A stretch of DNA of 64,000 nt, from positions 949,249-1,013,248 of the forward strand of contig VZSE01002883.1 of NCBI GenBank assembly GCA_013398275.1. The letters are read 5' to 3'. Positions 26,601 through 36,840 of this stretch are shown here, piece by piece. Source of the DNA: Promerops cafer. Its lineage: Eukaryota > Chordata > Aves > Passeriformes > Nectariniidae. A model generated the notes under the pieces. The model worked only from the letters and a program-made list of their open reading frames with translations, was not told where the DNA came from and ran no database searches. Both the position numbers and the translations under genes were made by a program. The stretch's first letter is position 1; each line of letters begins with the position of its first letter.

Positions 26601-29600
26601 GAAAGCTTCATTTCTGAAGCCTGTAGAAAGATCTATATGAATGTGGCAGCAGGGACTGTAGAGGGAGAGAACTGAAAAGTCAGGGCACTCTGAAGCTGAG
26701 AAAAGGAAGGAGAGAATTACTCATTTGAAAAATAAAGTATTACTTTTTTTGAAGTCTGAGAAGGGACTTGAAAAATTGTAATTGTCAGAGCAAGCAGAAA
26801 TAAAAAGAAATGTCAGAAGCTTTAGCTCTAGGCCCAGCTCACTGTGCCAGGCAAGCCCTAATGCAGTGGGAGTTGGAGAAGAGGCAGACTGCCTTCCCAG
26901 CCTGTGGAAAAGGGTCTGGAAGCCTGGAAAGACTGCATCTGAAAAGATGTGGATGCTTTGTTCTCTAACTCCATTTCTCTCCCCCCAGGTCAGCCCCTGG
27001 GACCCCGGAGGCTCAGCCTTAAGCCAATTCCCAAAGTGCCCAACATGGAAGCGTTTCTGCGTGAAGCTCTTGTGAAGGTGAAGAAACAGGCGCGGGGGTG
27101 CCTGGCTCCGGAGCTGTGCTTCCAGGCCGTGCAAGCCGCCACCGAGAGGCCCTTTGCCGAGGGGGTGCGGCGGGAGCGGGAGCTGTTCCGGGTGCTGCTG
27201 ACCTCGGGGCAGGCGCAGGCGCTGCAGTACGCGTTCTTCGCCGAGAGAGCCGCGCACAGGTGGGCAACTCCGACCGGAGCCTCCTGGAGCAGCGCTGCCC
27301 CGCAGCCCGTGCGCAAGGCAGCCGTCATAGGTAAGCACAGGCACCGGGATGGGCACTGAGCACAGACAACAGCTCAGCTGTTGAGTCCCCAGCAGTCACT
27401 CACAGCCATCACTCCCACAGATACGCCACACCCATTGGTGAAGTTGTCCCTGCGTTGGGAAGCTCTAAATTCAGATGGCAGCTCACATGTCACTAGATTA
27501 GCACCTGCTGTCTCCTCTTCCTTTGGAAGAATAGCTTTCTCTCACTTCAGAGACAGCTTCGTGTGTGGACCATAAGCAGTCTGCTCCCTTTTAAACACTG
27601 AGACCTGGCTTTGCTTCGTGCTGGAAGCAGGTCTGTAGGGAATTCTCCTCCTCCTGGTCTAGTTCTGTACTGCAAGTGCATGTGCACAGAGTCACTCAGG
27701 GATATATTAATACAAAAATGTTTTGACAGCTGTATTTTAAGAAGATTTCATCTCACTGGGATCCACTCCTGCCATTTTGTAGCCCAGCAAGATAATGCCT
27801 TCATTAATTTTTTATAAGAGCAATTTAAATAAAACCTTCAATGCACTGCTGAGATTAAAAAAAATATCTTTCAGCTCTGGCTGTTGATAGTAGCACTCAA
27901 AAATGGTTAGACAAGTAATGGAGCACTTGGAAAACATCCATTCTGTTTCAAGGAAATCTCACCAGATCAACACTGCTTTTTTTCTGGGTGCTTCTCAGGG
28001 CTCTGGAGCTGTCTGACAACTCATTTTAGGCCATAGAGATTGTTTTGGAAGTTCTCTTCATTAGCTGCCATGCCATATTTTTAATAGAAATGGGTTTTTA
28101 AACATCAGTCCACAAACCCTGTGAGAAGGATCTGTGGCTGTTAAAGCATTCAGGTAAAGAGGCATTAATTATTACCAGATTTATTCTATGACTTGAAGAG
28201 CACAGAAGTTTGGACACACACTTTTGTCAGTCCCAGACAGGCCAGTCCTGCAGTGTGTGCTGTGACAGGAGGGCTCATGTTGGAGTTTGGGGGAATGACC
28301 AGGTGACCATGAGGGACATTCTCTGCTCTGTGCTGCTAAACCATGCCAGAACAAGACACTTGCAAAGACCTAATCACAGTGACAGTTTAGCCAGAAGGGC
28401 TGTTGGAGCTGAGCTGCCTATTTTGGGGCTGTAACTGAGCTAGAGGGAATTCTGAGGACAAATGCAACCTCTATTTGAAAGTTTCTAGTAGAAACATCTG
28501 TACTTTATTTCCAAGCAGAGTTGGCTGGGCTGCATGTCTCTTCCATTGGATTAAGTATTTGCCACTCATCTCTGGACAGATTTCTGAACTGTGGTCTGAA
28601 ATTGCCCCAAGCTCACCCCCAGGTTTCAGTGTTTTCATAGCTGATTACAGACAATGCCCAAGTTAACTCCTCCTTCTGCAGAACAAATAAACTAAGGGCT
28701 TTGATACTTCTGCTGCAAAGTACAATCTGTCACACTCTGGTCATTTGATTGACCCTGAACTTTCCCAAATTTTTCAACACTTCATGAAATGTGCGTAGCC
28801 AAAGTGGGAACAGCATTCCAGGAGTAATTACACCATGGCCAGGTACCAAGATGTTTCTTCCTTGCTCCTGCTTAGTATGCCCAGGGTAACAGGCAACCTT
28901 GATATTATTATTAAATCCAGTTAATTATCTACTGGCAACGGAGCAGCTGCACCCTAGGGATGGGGAGCCAATGGCAATAACAGGGGGCAGAACCACAGAA
29001 TCCTTGAGGCAAGAAGGCACCTCTGAATGTCATCTTGTCCAACATCTCTACTGACATGGGATCACCTAGAACCACTTGCTCAAGACCATCTCCAAGGATG
29101 AAGACTCTACAACTCTGGGCAACCTGTGCCAGTGCTCAGTCACCCCCACACTAAAAAAGAATTGTTTACTTTTGTTCAGATGGAACTCCCATGTTTCAGC
29201 TTGTGCCCATGGGCTCCATTTCCTTTACCAGGTACCTTTCTCTCAGGTGTTTATCTATACATGAGTGAGATCCCCAAGCCTTCTCTGTGCTGAAGTCACA
29301 GCTCCCTCAGCCCTTCCTTATGAGACATACTCCAATCCCTTAATCATCTTATTTGCCCTTCACTGAACTCACTCCAATCACTCTTGCACTGGGGAGCCCA
29401 GAAGTGGACTCAGCACTCCAATTCAGTCTTACCAGTACCACACAGAGGGGCAGGATCACCTCCCTCAATCTTCCAGCAAGACCTCTCCTGACATAGCTCC
29501 ACATACCATTGACCTTCTCTGCCACAAGGTTATATTGCTGCTCAGAGTCAACCTGGTGTCCACCAGAACTCCCAGACCCTTTTCTGGGGAGCTGCTTTCC

Positions 29601-32600
29601 AGTAGCCAGCCCCCACTACTGTTCCTTCCCACATACAGGACTTTACACTTCCCCATTCCTGAAGATCCTGCCCACCCATTTGTCCCTCTGGATGGCAGCA
29701 CAACCTACTGTTGCATCCACATTTACAGTACCTGGGCAAGGCAGGCAGGGCAGGCCCAGAGATCGTCACCAGGACCTACTGGAAGTAGAGGTGATCAAGC
29801 AAAGTTCCCAGGATGATGCAGGTCCAAGGTAAAGGTGGGGAGCCAGCCTGCAGGCTGAGATCTGGATCAACAGTGGCCATAGCCATAGTAAGCCACCAGA
29901 ACTCCTCCAAGGAAGCTTAAGAAGGGAGGGCAACTCCTGATCTGAGCTTAAATGGAGCTCAGAGGCAATGGGCAGTGCAGGTGGGTGGAGGCTCCAGGTG
30001 TGGCTGGTCAGGGACATTAAAGCCCATCAGTGCAGTTAGGGCCTTGACACTCACCCAGACTCCAGCCCTTACTGAATCACAGCTCCCATTACACAGCCCC
30101 TGTATCCCACTAGTAGAGCTTGTTTTGTTTATGCTCTTGTTCATGTCATGCTTCATTTCATGTGACATATCTTATCTTGGAGGTTCTTGATCACCTCCTT
30201 TTAACCCTGAATCCCACACCAAAGTGTCACTTCTTTCTATCACTTCTTTCTGTGTCTTGTTGTGCTTTTTTTCCTTCCTCTGGAAGGTTTCCCTCCTATT
30301 TTGCTTTTGATGTAAGTGAAATTGTAAGTCCATTAGAGACAGGCAGAGAACATGCCAACACAATTGTATTTTTTTTCTTTCAGGCTACTGTAACAGAAAG
30401 TCATTCTCCAGCCAGTACAATGCTCTACAATGTTTTGTAACTTTGTGTTTTTGATCTAAGTACCTCCCTGCAGCACCAGAAATCAAAATCCTAGGGATGA
30501 TTTTTGAGGAACTGACACCTTTTAAAATAGTGCTGCTCATCCAAGCAAGTATTGAGTCTACCCTAGGTGACCCATGGTCTCTATTTTCACTACAGAGAGG
30601 AGGACAGTCAGAGAAAGATGCTGCTTCAATTTAGGCTCCTCAGGAATCATGCAGACCCCACTTTCCCACAGACAGTGCTGTGCTGTTTCACACACTAAAA
30701 CCATGTTGCATTCCATCTCTTATTGCTGCTCAGTGAGAAGCAACTGAGAAGATCATGGTGACTTTTTCATGTTGACTTTTTGTTTCCTTTGCTTTCATTG
30801 TTCTGAACTCTTGGCTCCCACCTCTTTTCACTTTCTCTGGTTCCTCAACACCCAGGCAGGATGTTCTTGTCTCTCTGTCCCTTGCAGGTGCATCTCCCCA
30901 CAGCTCCCTGCTTGCCTGGAGTATCACATTATTTATGCTTGAAACTGATACCCTGAAACAGAGAAAGCAGCAGGCCCAGCCTGCAGCAGCCCATCACTGC
31001 CAATTGCTTATTGTTGTTTTTATCAGGAAAACTGGAACAGTCCTTGCATATTTTTACCAATCTATAAAGGATTATTTCAATTGCCAGGCATTTTAATGTC
31101 CAAATATTCATTATAGTTCAGAGTGTTTTCCACTGATCAGTATTTCTGTACTATGTGACTGTACATGATCTGCCTTGTACATATTTCAAGTTCTTTTGTT
31201 TTGAAATTTGTATTTTAAAGTCCTTCAATTAATTTTGTATGATTTTTCATATTCTAAGTACCTCACGTGACAGACCAATAATTAACCATCATTATTCACT
31301 CAGCTTGCCCAGCAAATGGATTTGTCATACCCATATTTGGCCTGAAATTACATATGTACAAGTGTAGTTTTAATTTTATGTCAAAGCTCCATTCCACAAT
31401 AAAAGACCAGGAGCAGGATGGCTGGGCACTGTTCTTGCTCCTGAAGCAGATTTCAGTCCTTTTTTTAAAAGATGTGCCTTGGACATGCAAATAGTCCCCT
31501 GCATGGAAGATGAGAATATAGGGTTTTTCCTGTTTTGGGGGAAGGGAGAACACTAGTGAGTAAGAAAATGCAACATACAGCAGAAATTCTGGAGCAGTTC
31601 CTCACCGTGTTTCAGTCTGTGTGATCTGAGCTGAGCGTGAGACATCTCTCTTCCTCTTTCTTCCACAGCCTTCTACACATGTAAGGCCTAATGATCCCCT
31701 GCCATTTTTTCCTGCTCTAACATATACTTTCCCAAGATTACTTGGCTTTCTGAATTGCAAAATTTCTGAGTCCTCAGAAATGCCTCTTTTGCTGCTAGAT
31801 AGACAAAGCTCTCCTTAGTTTTATAGACCAATTTTAGAAAATATTTCCAGGGGAATCATGCTGTGCCAGCTCTAATGTAACAAAGCCCTTGGGGCTTTCA
31901 TTACTCTCTCTGCCAGCTTCATTAAACATCATTTCATACAGGCCATTGCCGAGTTCTGTAGGAAGTTGAGAGACAGCTTTTCTAGGTCAGAAACAAGCTT
32001 GGCAAGCTCATACCTTATCTATAAGCCTGTTCCCGTGGCCCAGAAAGTGTAGTACTACAAACACGTGTGCCTGTCTCTCATGGGATGGCTAAAACCTACA
32101 TGGAGTACTCATGATGAAAGCAACCAGAGGAACCACCTGGCACCACTGCAGAGCTTCCCTGGGAAAGAAGCTTGGGGAACATCTGCTCACAAAAGAGGTT
32201 TTGATTTAGGAAAAGGCAGTGTGTTCATATGGCAAGAGAACCACTGAGATTTCAGTCACGAGACTGAAGCTGGGAGGATCAGGAGTGCGGAAGACCCAGG
32301 ATGTGTGGAGAACTTGGAAATTCTAGAGAGAAACCCCAGGCCTCCAGGGCAGGAAGGAAGAGACTTCAAGAGGGAGCCATGTGGAGCTGCAAACATTTCA
32401 GCTTGATGTCTAAAGAGAGCCCAACAGATGGGGCTGGGTTTGGGGGGTGAGTTACCCTCCTGCACTGCAGGAAGAAAGCACTTTGTGTGGCTCACCAAAG
32501 CCAGGGAAAACCTGTTCCTAACTGTACCTGCTCCCACATCAAAGGCTTTGGAGAGTGAGCACAGAGGGAGGAGCTACTCATGTTCAGGTTTTTTCTGTCA

Positions 32601-35600
32601 GCAAACCATAGACACTGAAATACTGAGAGTCGATTCATGTTATTTTACATTTATTTTCAAATTAGTTTTCAGCAGAACTTGATTAGGAAGTAGCAAATCT
32701 AACTTCCTAGAAAGGAACTTCAGCACTTGCTTGGGAGTGTAATGATGGTTTGTAAGCAGGCTGCCGGCAGTGATCCCAGTAAAAACTATCTTCTGGTGGC
32801 TAAGCAGGGAATGTTTGAAATGTCTTGTGTGCACACAAGCTGAAGGTGGGCAGAACTAAACCAGGAGTGTGTAGCATGCAGGGAAAACATCCTACCTTGT
32901 CTGACCTTGGTTGCTGAGACTTGTTTAAATGATGACATCATTTCAGCTCTTCTTTACAAAGCTGATTTAGACAAAATTTTTAATCCCCTTGTTTCTGTTT
33001 ATTTGTTTAGCTGACTTTCATTTGTAAACCCGAGATTAAAAAAATAATTTTTACAGAATTATAACAAACCTATACTTTGTCTGTTTGCTGCTTTATTTAG
33101 GATATTAATAATCCTCCTAATCAGAGGCTTCGCACTTTCAAAACTGGTAAAATTGTGCTGACCTTCCCTCACTAACTTGTATTAATTCAGTTGGAAAAGC
33201 CTCCACCATGGGAGAGCAGGATCAGTGGTGTGGGTTGTGTGTCACAGTAAAGTGCAGCTTCATTTAATGTCACAGAGGACAGAGCTGCTGCAAGGATCAA
33301 GCCAGTGATCTCTACACTGGTATTCCTGGGGGTATGAGCTGGGAGTAGCACATTTATAGACCTTGGAGGAAAAAATTACAGTGTGAATGGATTCTCAGTT
33401 ACAGGAATTCTGGGCAAGAGCTTTAACTTTGTGGTTGGACAAGGAAGACTGACTTTGAGAAACTCCAGAAGTTAGGAATGGCCTGTGTTGGAGGACTTGA
33501 AGAGTTCCTGTTGGGCAGAGATACCTTACAGAAAGTGAACAGCAGGAAAAAGGCTACTGATGTGGCAGCATGATTTAAAAGGAGAGAGAAGATGTTGAAA
33601 TCTAGATTAAGAACACTGCATTAGTTCCACCCCGTTTGGCTGGGCACTGAGAGACACACGAGACCTTAGAGACCAAGTTTAGAGCAGATCTGCATCCAAG
33701 TCTTTACAGAAATAGCAGCTGAATTTTTTTTTTTTTTGCTTCAAAGATCACGCAATGAAGTGCAGAAGGAGAAAAGGAGGGAGCAAAGAGGAAGCTTGGA
33801 ACGATGAGGGAGAAACCAACTCTTTGAACTTTGCCAGTGTCAAAATCTCTGGGGGGATGTATCTGCTCAATGCCCATAAGAGACCATCTCACAGGAACAG
33901 TGAGGCACTGATGCCCTCAGGGTAAAATCTTGCCTTGAACCTGCCTGCAGAAGGTCATAACAGGGTTGCAGATGTAACTCAGAGCTTCTCTGTATGATCC
34001 CCAGGTTCTCACTCCTCAATGATCCTGGTTTCCATAGGTATAAAACTTAGCAGAGATAAGACATGAATCATAGGGTCTGTGCACACTGGGTGAATCCCGC
34101 TGGCATTTTGTAAGCTTGTGAGGATACTAACTTGCCTTTGTGCTACCTCTTTTCAAACATTAAGGCTTGCTGAAAGAGCAAATTCACCTTCCTTTTTCCC
34201 AGTCTTCAATATCTGTTTTCTATGTGTGCACTACTTGTTTACCAGAGGCCTCCACTTTTTATCCTGGAGATACAAAGGAAATGCTACTGTCAAGAGATTA
34301 ATTTTCTATTCATAGTCTTTGATTCTATCTTGCTTTTATCCCTAGGGCTGGGAACAATGGGCCGAGGCATTGTGACTTCTCTGGTTAAGGCCAACATACC
34401 TTTGGTAGCCCTGGAGCAGGATCTGGAGTATCTGAACAAGGGAAGAAAAGCTGTGATGCTCCTTTTGGAACGTGAGGCTATGAAAATGGAGGGGGGTGCC
34501 CAGACCCTGGATTTCCATGACCCTGCACATCTCCAGTTCACTGTGGACTTTGATCTGTTGCGTGATGTAGACCTAGTCATCGAGGCTGTGTTTGAGAACA
34601 TGGCACTAAAGAAGGAAATATTCCACAAGCTGTCCAAGATCTGCAAGCCGGGAGCCTTGCTGTGTACAAACACATCAGCCCTGAACATCGACGAAATAGC
34701 TTCTGCCACGAGCCGCCCACAGCAGGTCATTGGCACCCACTTCTTCTCCCCTGCCCACGTGATGAGGCTGCTGGAAATCATCTATGGCCACCACACGTCC
34801 CCCACCGCCATCGCCACTGCTATGCAGCTGGCCAAAGCCCTGAAAAAAGTTGGAGTGGTGGTAGGGAATTGTTTTGGGTTTGTTGGGAATCGCATGATGT
34901 TTCCGTACGTACAACAAGCCGTTTTCCTTTTAGAGGAAGGAAGCAGACCAGAAGCAGTAGATCAGGTTTTTGAAGATTTTGGGTTTAAGATAGGCCCTTT
35001 CCGCATGTCTGACCTTGCCGGGCTGGATGTGGGCTGGAGGTCTCGGAAGGACCAGGGCCTGACTGGGCCGTCCCTCCCTGCAGGCACGCCGGCCCGGCAG
35101 CGGCACGGCCAGCGCTACAGCCCCCTGCCAGACCTCCTGTGTGAGCAGGGCCGCTTCGGCCAGAAAACCGGCAAAGGCTGGTACCTGTACGAGAAGGCCG
35201 GGGGCAGGACAGCCACGCCAGACCCATGGCTCCACAACTTCCTGTCCCAGTACAGAGACACCCATCGCATCAAGACCCGCTTTATAGACCAGGAGGAAAT
35301 CCTGGAGCGGTGTTTGTTTTCCCTCATCAACGAGGGGTTTGCCATCCTGGCTGAGGGAATAGCGTCAGGTCCAGAGCACCTGGATGTCATTTACATCAAT
35401 GGCTACGGGTGGCCGAAGCACAGGGGCGGCCCCATGTTCTACGCCTCCACTGTGGGGCTCCCCCGCGTGCTGGCTAAACTGCAGAAATACTCCGAGGCCC
35501 ACCCTGATGTGCCCGGGCTACGGCCCAGTGCCTTTCTGAAAAAACTGGTGGCTGTGGGGAACCCCCCCCTCAAGGAGTGGATGTCCTACCTCAGCCGGCA

Positions 35601-35616
35601 GAGCCCCAAGCTGTGA
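11550..35616 (+). CDS. EHHADH: Peroxisomal bifunctional enzyme (enoyl-CoA hydratase / 3-hydroxyacyl-CoA dehydrogenase), 7 coding exons
   Basis: The protein performs the second and third steps of peroxisomal beta-oxidation: hydration of trans-2-enoyl-CoA and NAD-dependent oxidation of the L-3-hydroxyacyl-CoA. The coding exons are 11550-11620, 18006-18109, 18848-19020, 20598-20709, 20931-21035, 26989-27330 and 34346-35616. They sum to 2178 nt, giving 725 aa against 723 in human, with every junction in phase and no internal stop. The hydratase/isomerase fold covers about residues 1-190; the catalytic pair Glu103 (in GGGLEVALG) and Glu123 (in GLPEV) falls at the numbers known for the rat enzyme. 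The dehydrogenase starts with the dinucleotide motif GLGTMGRG (303-310) and carries the catalytic His434/Glu446 pair with the family spacing of 12. C-terminal domains run from about 477. The last three residues are PKL, not the usual SKL. The start has a good Kozak context (G at -3 and +4). The gene lies upstream of C3orf70 in the same orientation, as in human. Confidence 0.97.
11621..18005 (+). other. EHHADH: EHHADH intron 1
   Basis: 6,385 bp bounded by GTACCG and TTTCAG. The first 200 bases are GC-rich, as expected just downstream of a promoter, and the rest is AT-rich. It holds one short CR1 tail (12976-13050). No other feature recognised. Confidence 0.85.
12976..13050 (-). mobile_element. 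Short CR1 tail fragment
   Basis: GAATCACAGAATTGCTGAGG, then TTGAAAAGACCTTTAAAATC and CTAAGTCCAACC, match the reverse complement of a CR1 3' end. It lies in EHHADH intron 1. Where the match ends on the right is uncertain. Confidence 0.6.
18006..18109 (+). CDS. EHHADH: EHHADH coding exon 2
   Basis: The acceptor follows a pyrimidine run ending TTTCAG and the donor is GCAG|GTAAG. The exon is 104 nt; it completes Ser24 and encodes residues 25-58 plus one base of Gly59. It includes VMICGENGKFSA, part of the crotonase CoA-binding region that matches the human enzyme. Short ORF calls miss it because it has no internal in-frame start. Confidence 0.95.
18110..18847 (+). other. EHHADH: EHHADH intron 2
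   Basis: 738 bp, GTAAGA to CCTCAG. Nothing recognised inside. Confidence 0.85.
18848..19020 (+). CDS. EHHADH: EHHADH coding exon 3 (hydratase oxyanion hole and Glu103)
   Basis: The acceptor is CCCTCAG and the donor AAG|GTAAC. The exon is 173 nt and encodes residues 59-116. It carries GADIRG (residues 59-64), whose backbone helps form the oxyanion hole, and GGGLEVALGCHYRIAH with catalytic Glu103. The middle segment (residues 66-80) differs most from human, as is normal for this loop. Confidence 0.96.
19762..19867 (-). mobile_element. CR1 tail fragment
   Basis: GAATCACAGAATCATTAAGG, then AAAAGACCTCCAAGATCACT and ACCATGCCCACTAAACC, fit an avian CR1 3' end in reverse orientation, inside EHHADH intron 3. 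Confidence 0.78.
20080..20200 (+). mobile_element. CR1 tail fragment
   Basis: TTCAAAGCCAGGTTAGATGG, then GTAGTGGAAGGTGTCCCAGC and CCATGGCAGG are diverged CR1 3'-end sequence in + orientation. It lies about 200 bp from an oppositely oriented copy in the same intron. Confidence 0.7.
20598..20709 (+). CDS. EHHADH: EHHADH coding exon 4 (Glu123)
   Basis: The acceptor is ATTTTAG and the donor ACAG|GTGAG. The exon is 112 nt, enters in phase 0 and encodes residues 117-153 plus one base of codon 154. It includes GLPEVTIGLLPGAEGTQRLP with the second catalytic acid, Glu123. Only 221 bp of intron separates it from exon 5. Confidence 0.96.
20931..21035 (+). CDS. EHHADH: EHHADH coding exon 5
   Basis: The acceptor is TATGGCAG and the donor ATTG|GTGAG. 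The exon is 105 nt and encodes residues 154-188 plus one base of codon 189. It reads GKHIPATEALKLGLVDEIV, the C-terminal helix region of the hydratase fold, in register with the human protein. The donor lies inside an ORF that continues to 21076 in intron sequence, so the true end is the splice site. Confidence 0.95.
21036..26988 (+). other. EHHADH: EHHADH intron 5
   Basis: 5,953 bp, GTGAGG to CCCCAG. No exon or repeat family recognised; only short poly-T runs, for example about 22690-22709. Confidence 0.85.
26989..27330 (+). CDS. EHHADH: EHHADH coding exon 6 (linker)
   Basis: The acceptor follows a C-rich run ending CCCCCCAG; the donor is ATAG|GTAAG. The exon is 342 nt and encodes residues 189-302 plus one base of codon 303. 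It contains the linker between the hydratase and dehydrogenase halves, including GCLAPE, SGQAQALQYAFFAER and TPTGASW, all recognisable in human EHHADH. It is much more GC-rich than its flanking introns, which produces long antisense shadow ORFs. Confidence 0.96.
27331..34345 (+). other. EHHADH: EHHADH intron 6
   Basis: 7,015 bp, GTAAGC to CCCTAG. It contains the 0.7 kb antisense CR1 at 28991-29705. The 29706-30100 stretch directly after it has a different, more GC-rich composition and could be another repeat I cannot name. Nothing else recognised. Confidence 0.85.
28991..29705 (-). mobile_element. CR1 LINE fragment, about 0.7 kb
   Basis: The + strand is the reverse complement of a CR1 3' half: it begins with the typical CACAGAATCCTTGAGGC-like tail and continues through segments resembling the consensus, such as GGGGAGCCCAGAAGTGGAC and GAGGGGCAGGATCACCTCCC. 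The minus strand at 29465-29701 still encodes a fragment like the end of the CR1 reverse transcriptase (KCKVLYVGRN, EKGLGVLVDTRLT). The element is 5'-truncated and decayed, so it is dead. It lies in EHHADH intron 6. Confidence 0.85.
34346..35616 (+). CDS. EHHADH: EHHADH coding exon 7 (whole dehydrogenase half and C-terminus)
   Basis: The acceptor is ATCCCTAG at 34338-34345 and translation ends at TGA 35614-35616. The exon encodes residues 303-725: the Rossmann NAD-binding domain with GLGTMGRG, IEAVFE and NTSAL, the catalytic segment GTHFFSPAHVM (His434), then two helical C-terminal domains including GNCFGFVGNRM (from about 476) and GYGWPKHRGGPMFYAS (from about 655). The reading frame stays open for 124 bases upstream into the intron, so the splice acceptor, not an upstream ATG, sets the exon start. 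The final residues are QSPKL. Confidence 0.97.
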
Positions 35617-36840
35617 TTCCTCTGATGGAGGCTGATCTCCCAAAAGCAGTGCTTCAATTGCACTGCCTCTTCCGATAAAACCCAAAGTGCTACGGGCCTG
35701 TAAAGAAAGCCACGGGCCTTCTGAGACCTTTGCAGGGAATAATTTTGGCCAATAATTTATGTCAGTCCCCCACCTGCTGCAGGTCACCACTGCCTTCATT
35801 CATCCTTCTCTTTCAGCCCCAGCCTCACCCGCTGTCTTCACACTCTGCTGTGTAAAGGCCTGTCTCATTTTGTACTGCCTGCAGGTCATCACAGCTGTAC
35901 TCTTCCAGTCTGTCTTTGGGGAAGGCAGGGAGCAGCATTTACAGCCCACAATGCAAATCATGGTTGGAGCCAACAAAATTACGATCACAGTTCAGTCAAG
36001 ACCTGCCAGATCTACCAAATCCTGTCTTCAACCTATTTCCCAGTTTGTTTCAGTTCTTTCCTGTGCAGCCACCTCTCCTCAATTCCCTGGCTCTTCTGCA
36101 GCCAGCCAAATGAAACCTGCTCCCTTCCTGCTGCTGCAGGACAGATGGCACAAGTGTGCAGCAGCTTTCAGAGGTAAAGTCAAAAGAAGTGGAGAGAGCA
36201 GGTCTGGGCAGAGAGCAAAGGGTAGTCCCTTGCTGTCCCCTGGTACTGTCTCTTCCCCCTGCTGCAGAGGAGGCTCTAATAAATGCCAGGAAAGCCACAA
36301 ATACATCAGCCTGACTAACCTGCCCTGTGGTGTTGGCTCACGACTGGCTTTCTGCATCCAGACTCCATCCTCTGTTGCCATTATCCCCACCTGGCTTTGT
36401 CCAAGCAGAAACATCTTCTGGCATCTCTTCAGTGTGGAAATGTGTTGCCATCACTCCCCGCATCTTGCTTGACTACAGCTACCCAGTCTTGGGGCTCAAC
36501 AGGCTCTAATTGACCAGCTTGAAACACGGCCTGGCACTGACCAGGTTTTCCCATGATCAGAGGGTGTGCTGGGAAGGGCACGGCACAAGAGCTGTGCAGG
36601 CAGGGACACTGCTTGCAGGCAGGCAGGAAGGTGACAGATCTCTAGCAAAGGGCAGAGCAGAGTGAGAGGCAGCCAAATTATCTCCAGACTTGATGCTTTG
36701 GGACAAAATCTCCCACTTCACATGCCTAGTGAATGTATCTTCCAGTCTGGTGTGGGGAGTAGGTTGGTCTATGTTCCCTTCTCAGGGACACTGAACGTTT
36801 AAGTTTTGATTTTAATTTAATAAAATTGCTTTGATTATCT
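35617..36840 (+). other. EHHADH: Probable EHHADH 3'UTR with two candidate poly(A) signals
   Basis: AATAAA hexamers occur at 36278-36283 and 36819-36824. Either could end the transcript, giving a 3'UTR of about 0.7 or 1.2 kb. The 237-codon ORF at 35759-36472 here has no recognisable domain and is treated as chance. Transcript evidence would be needed to choose between the sites. Confidence 0.55.

Noticed and set aside
26721..27356. A 211-codon minus-strand ORF over EHHADH exon 6
   Set aside because: The + strand here is a clear EHHADH exon with correct splice sites; the antisense frame is open only because of GC-rich codon use.
29465..29701. A 78-codon minus-strand ORF as a gene
   Set aside because: It is the decayed end of a CR1 reverse transcriptase inside a truncated LINE.
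35759..36472. A 237-codon ORF downstream of EHHADH
   Set aside because: It lies in the probable EHHADH 3'UTR, spans the first poly(A) signal and resembles no protein I recognise.
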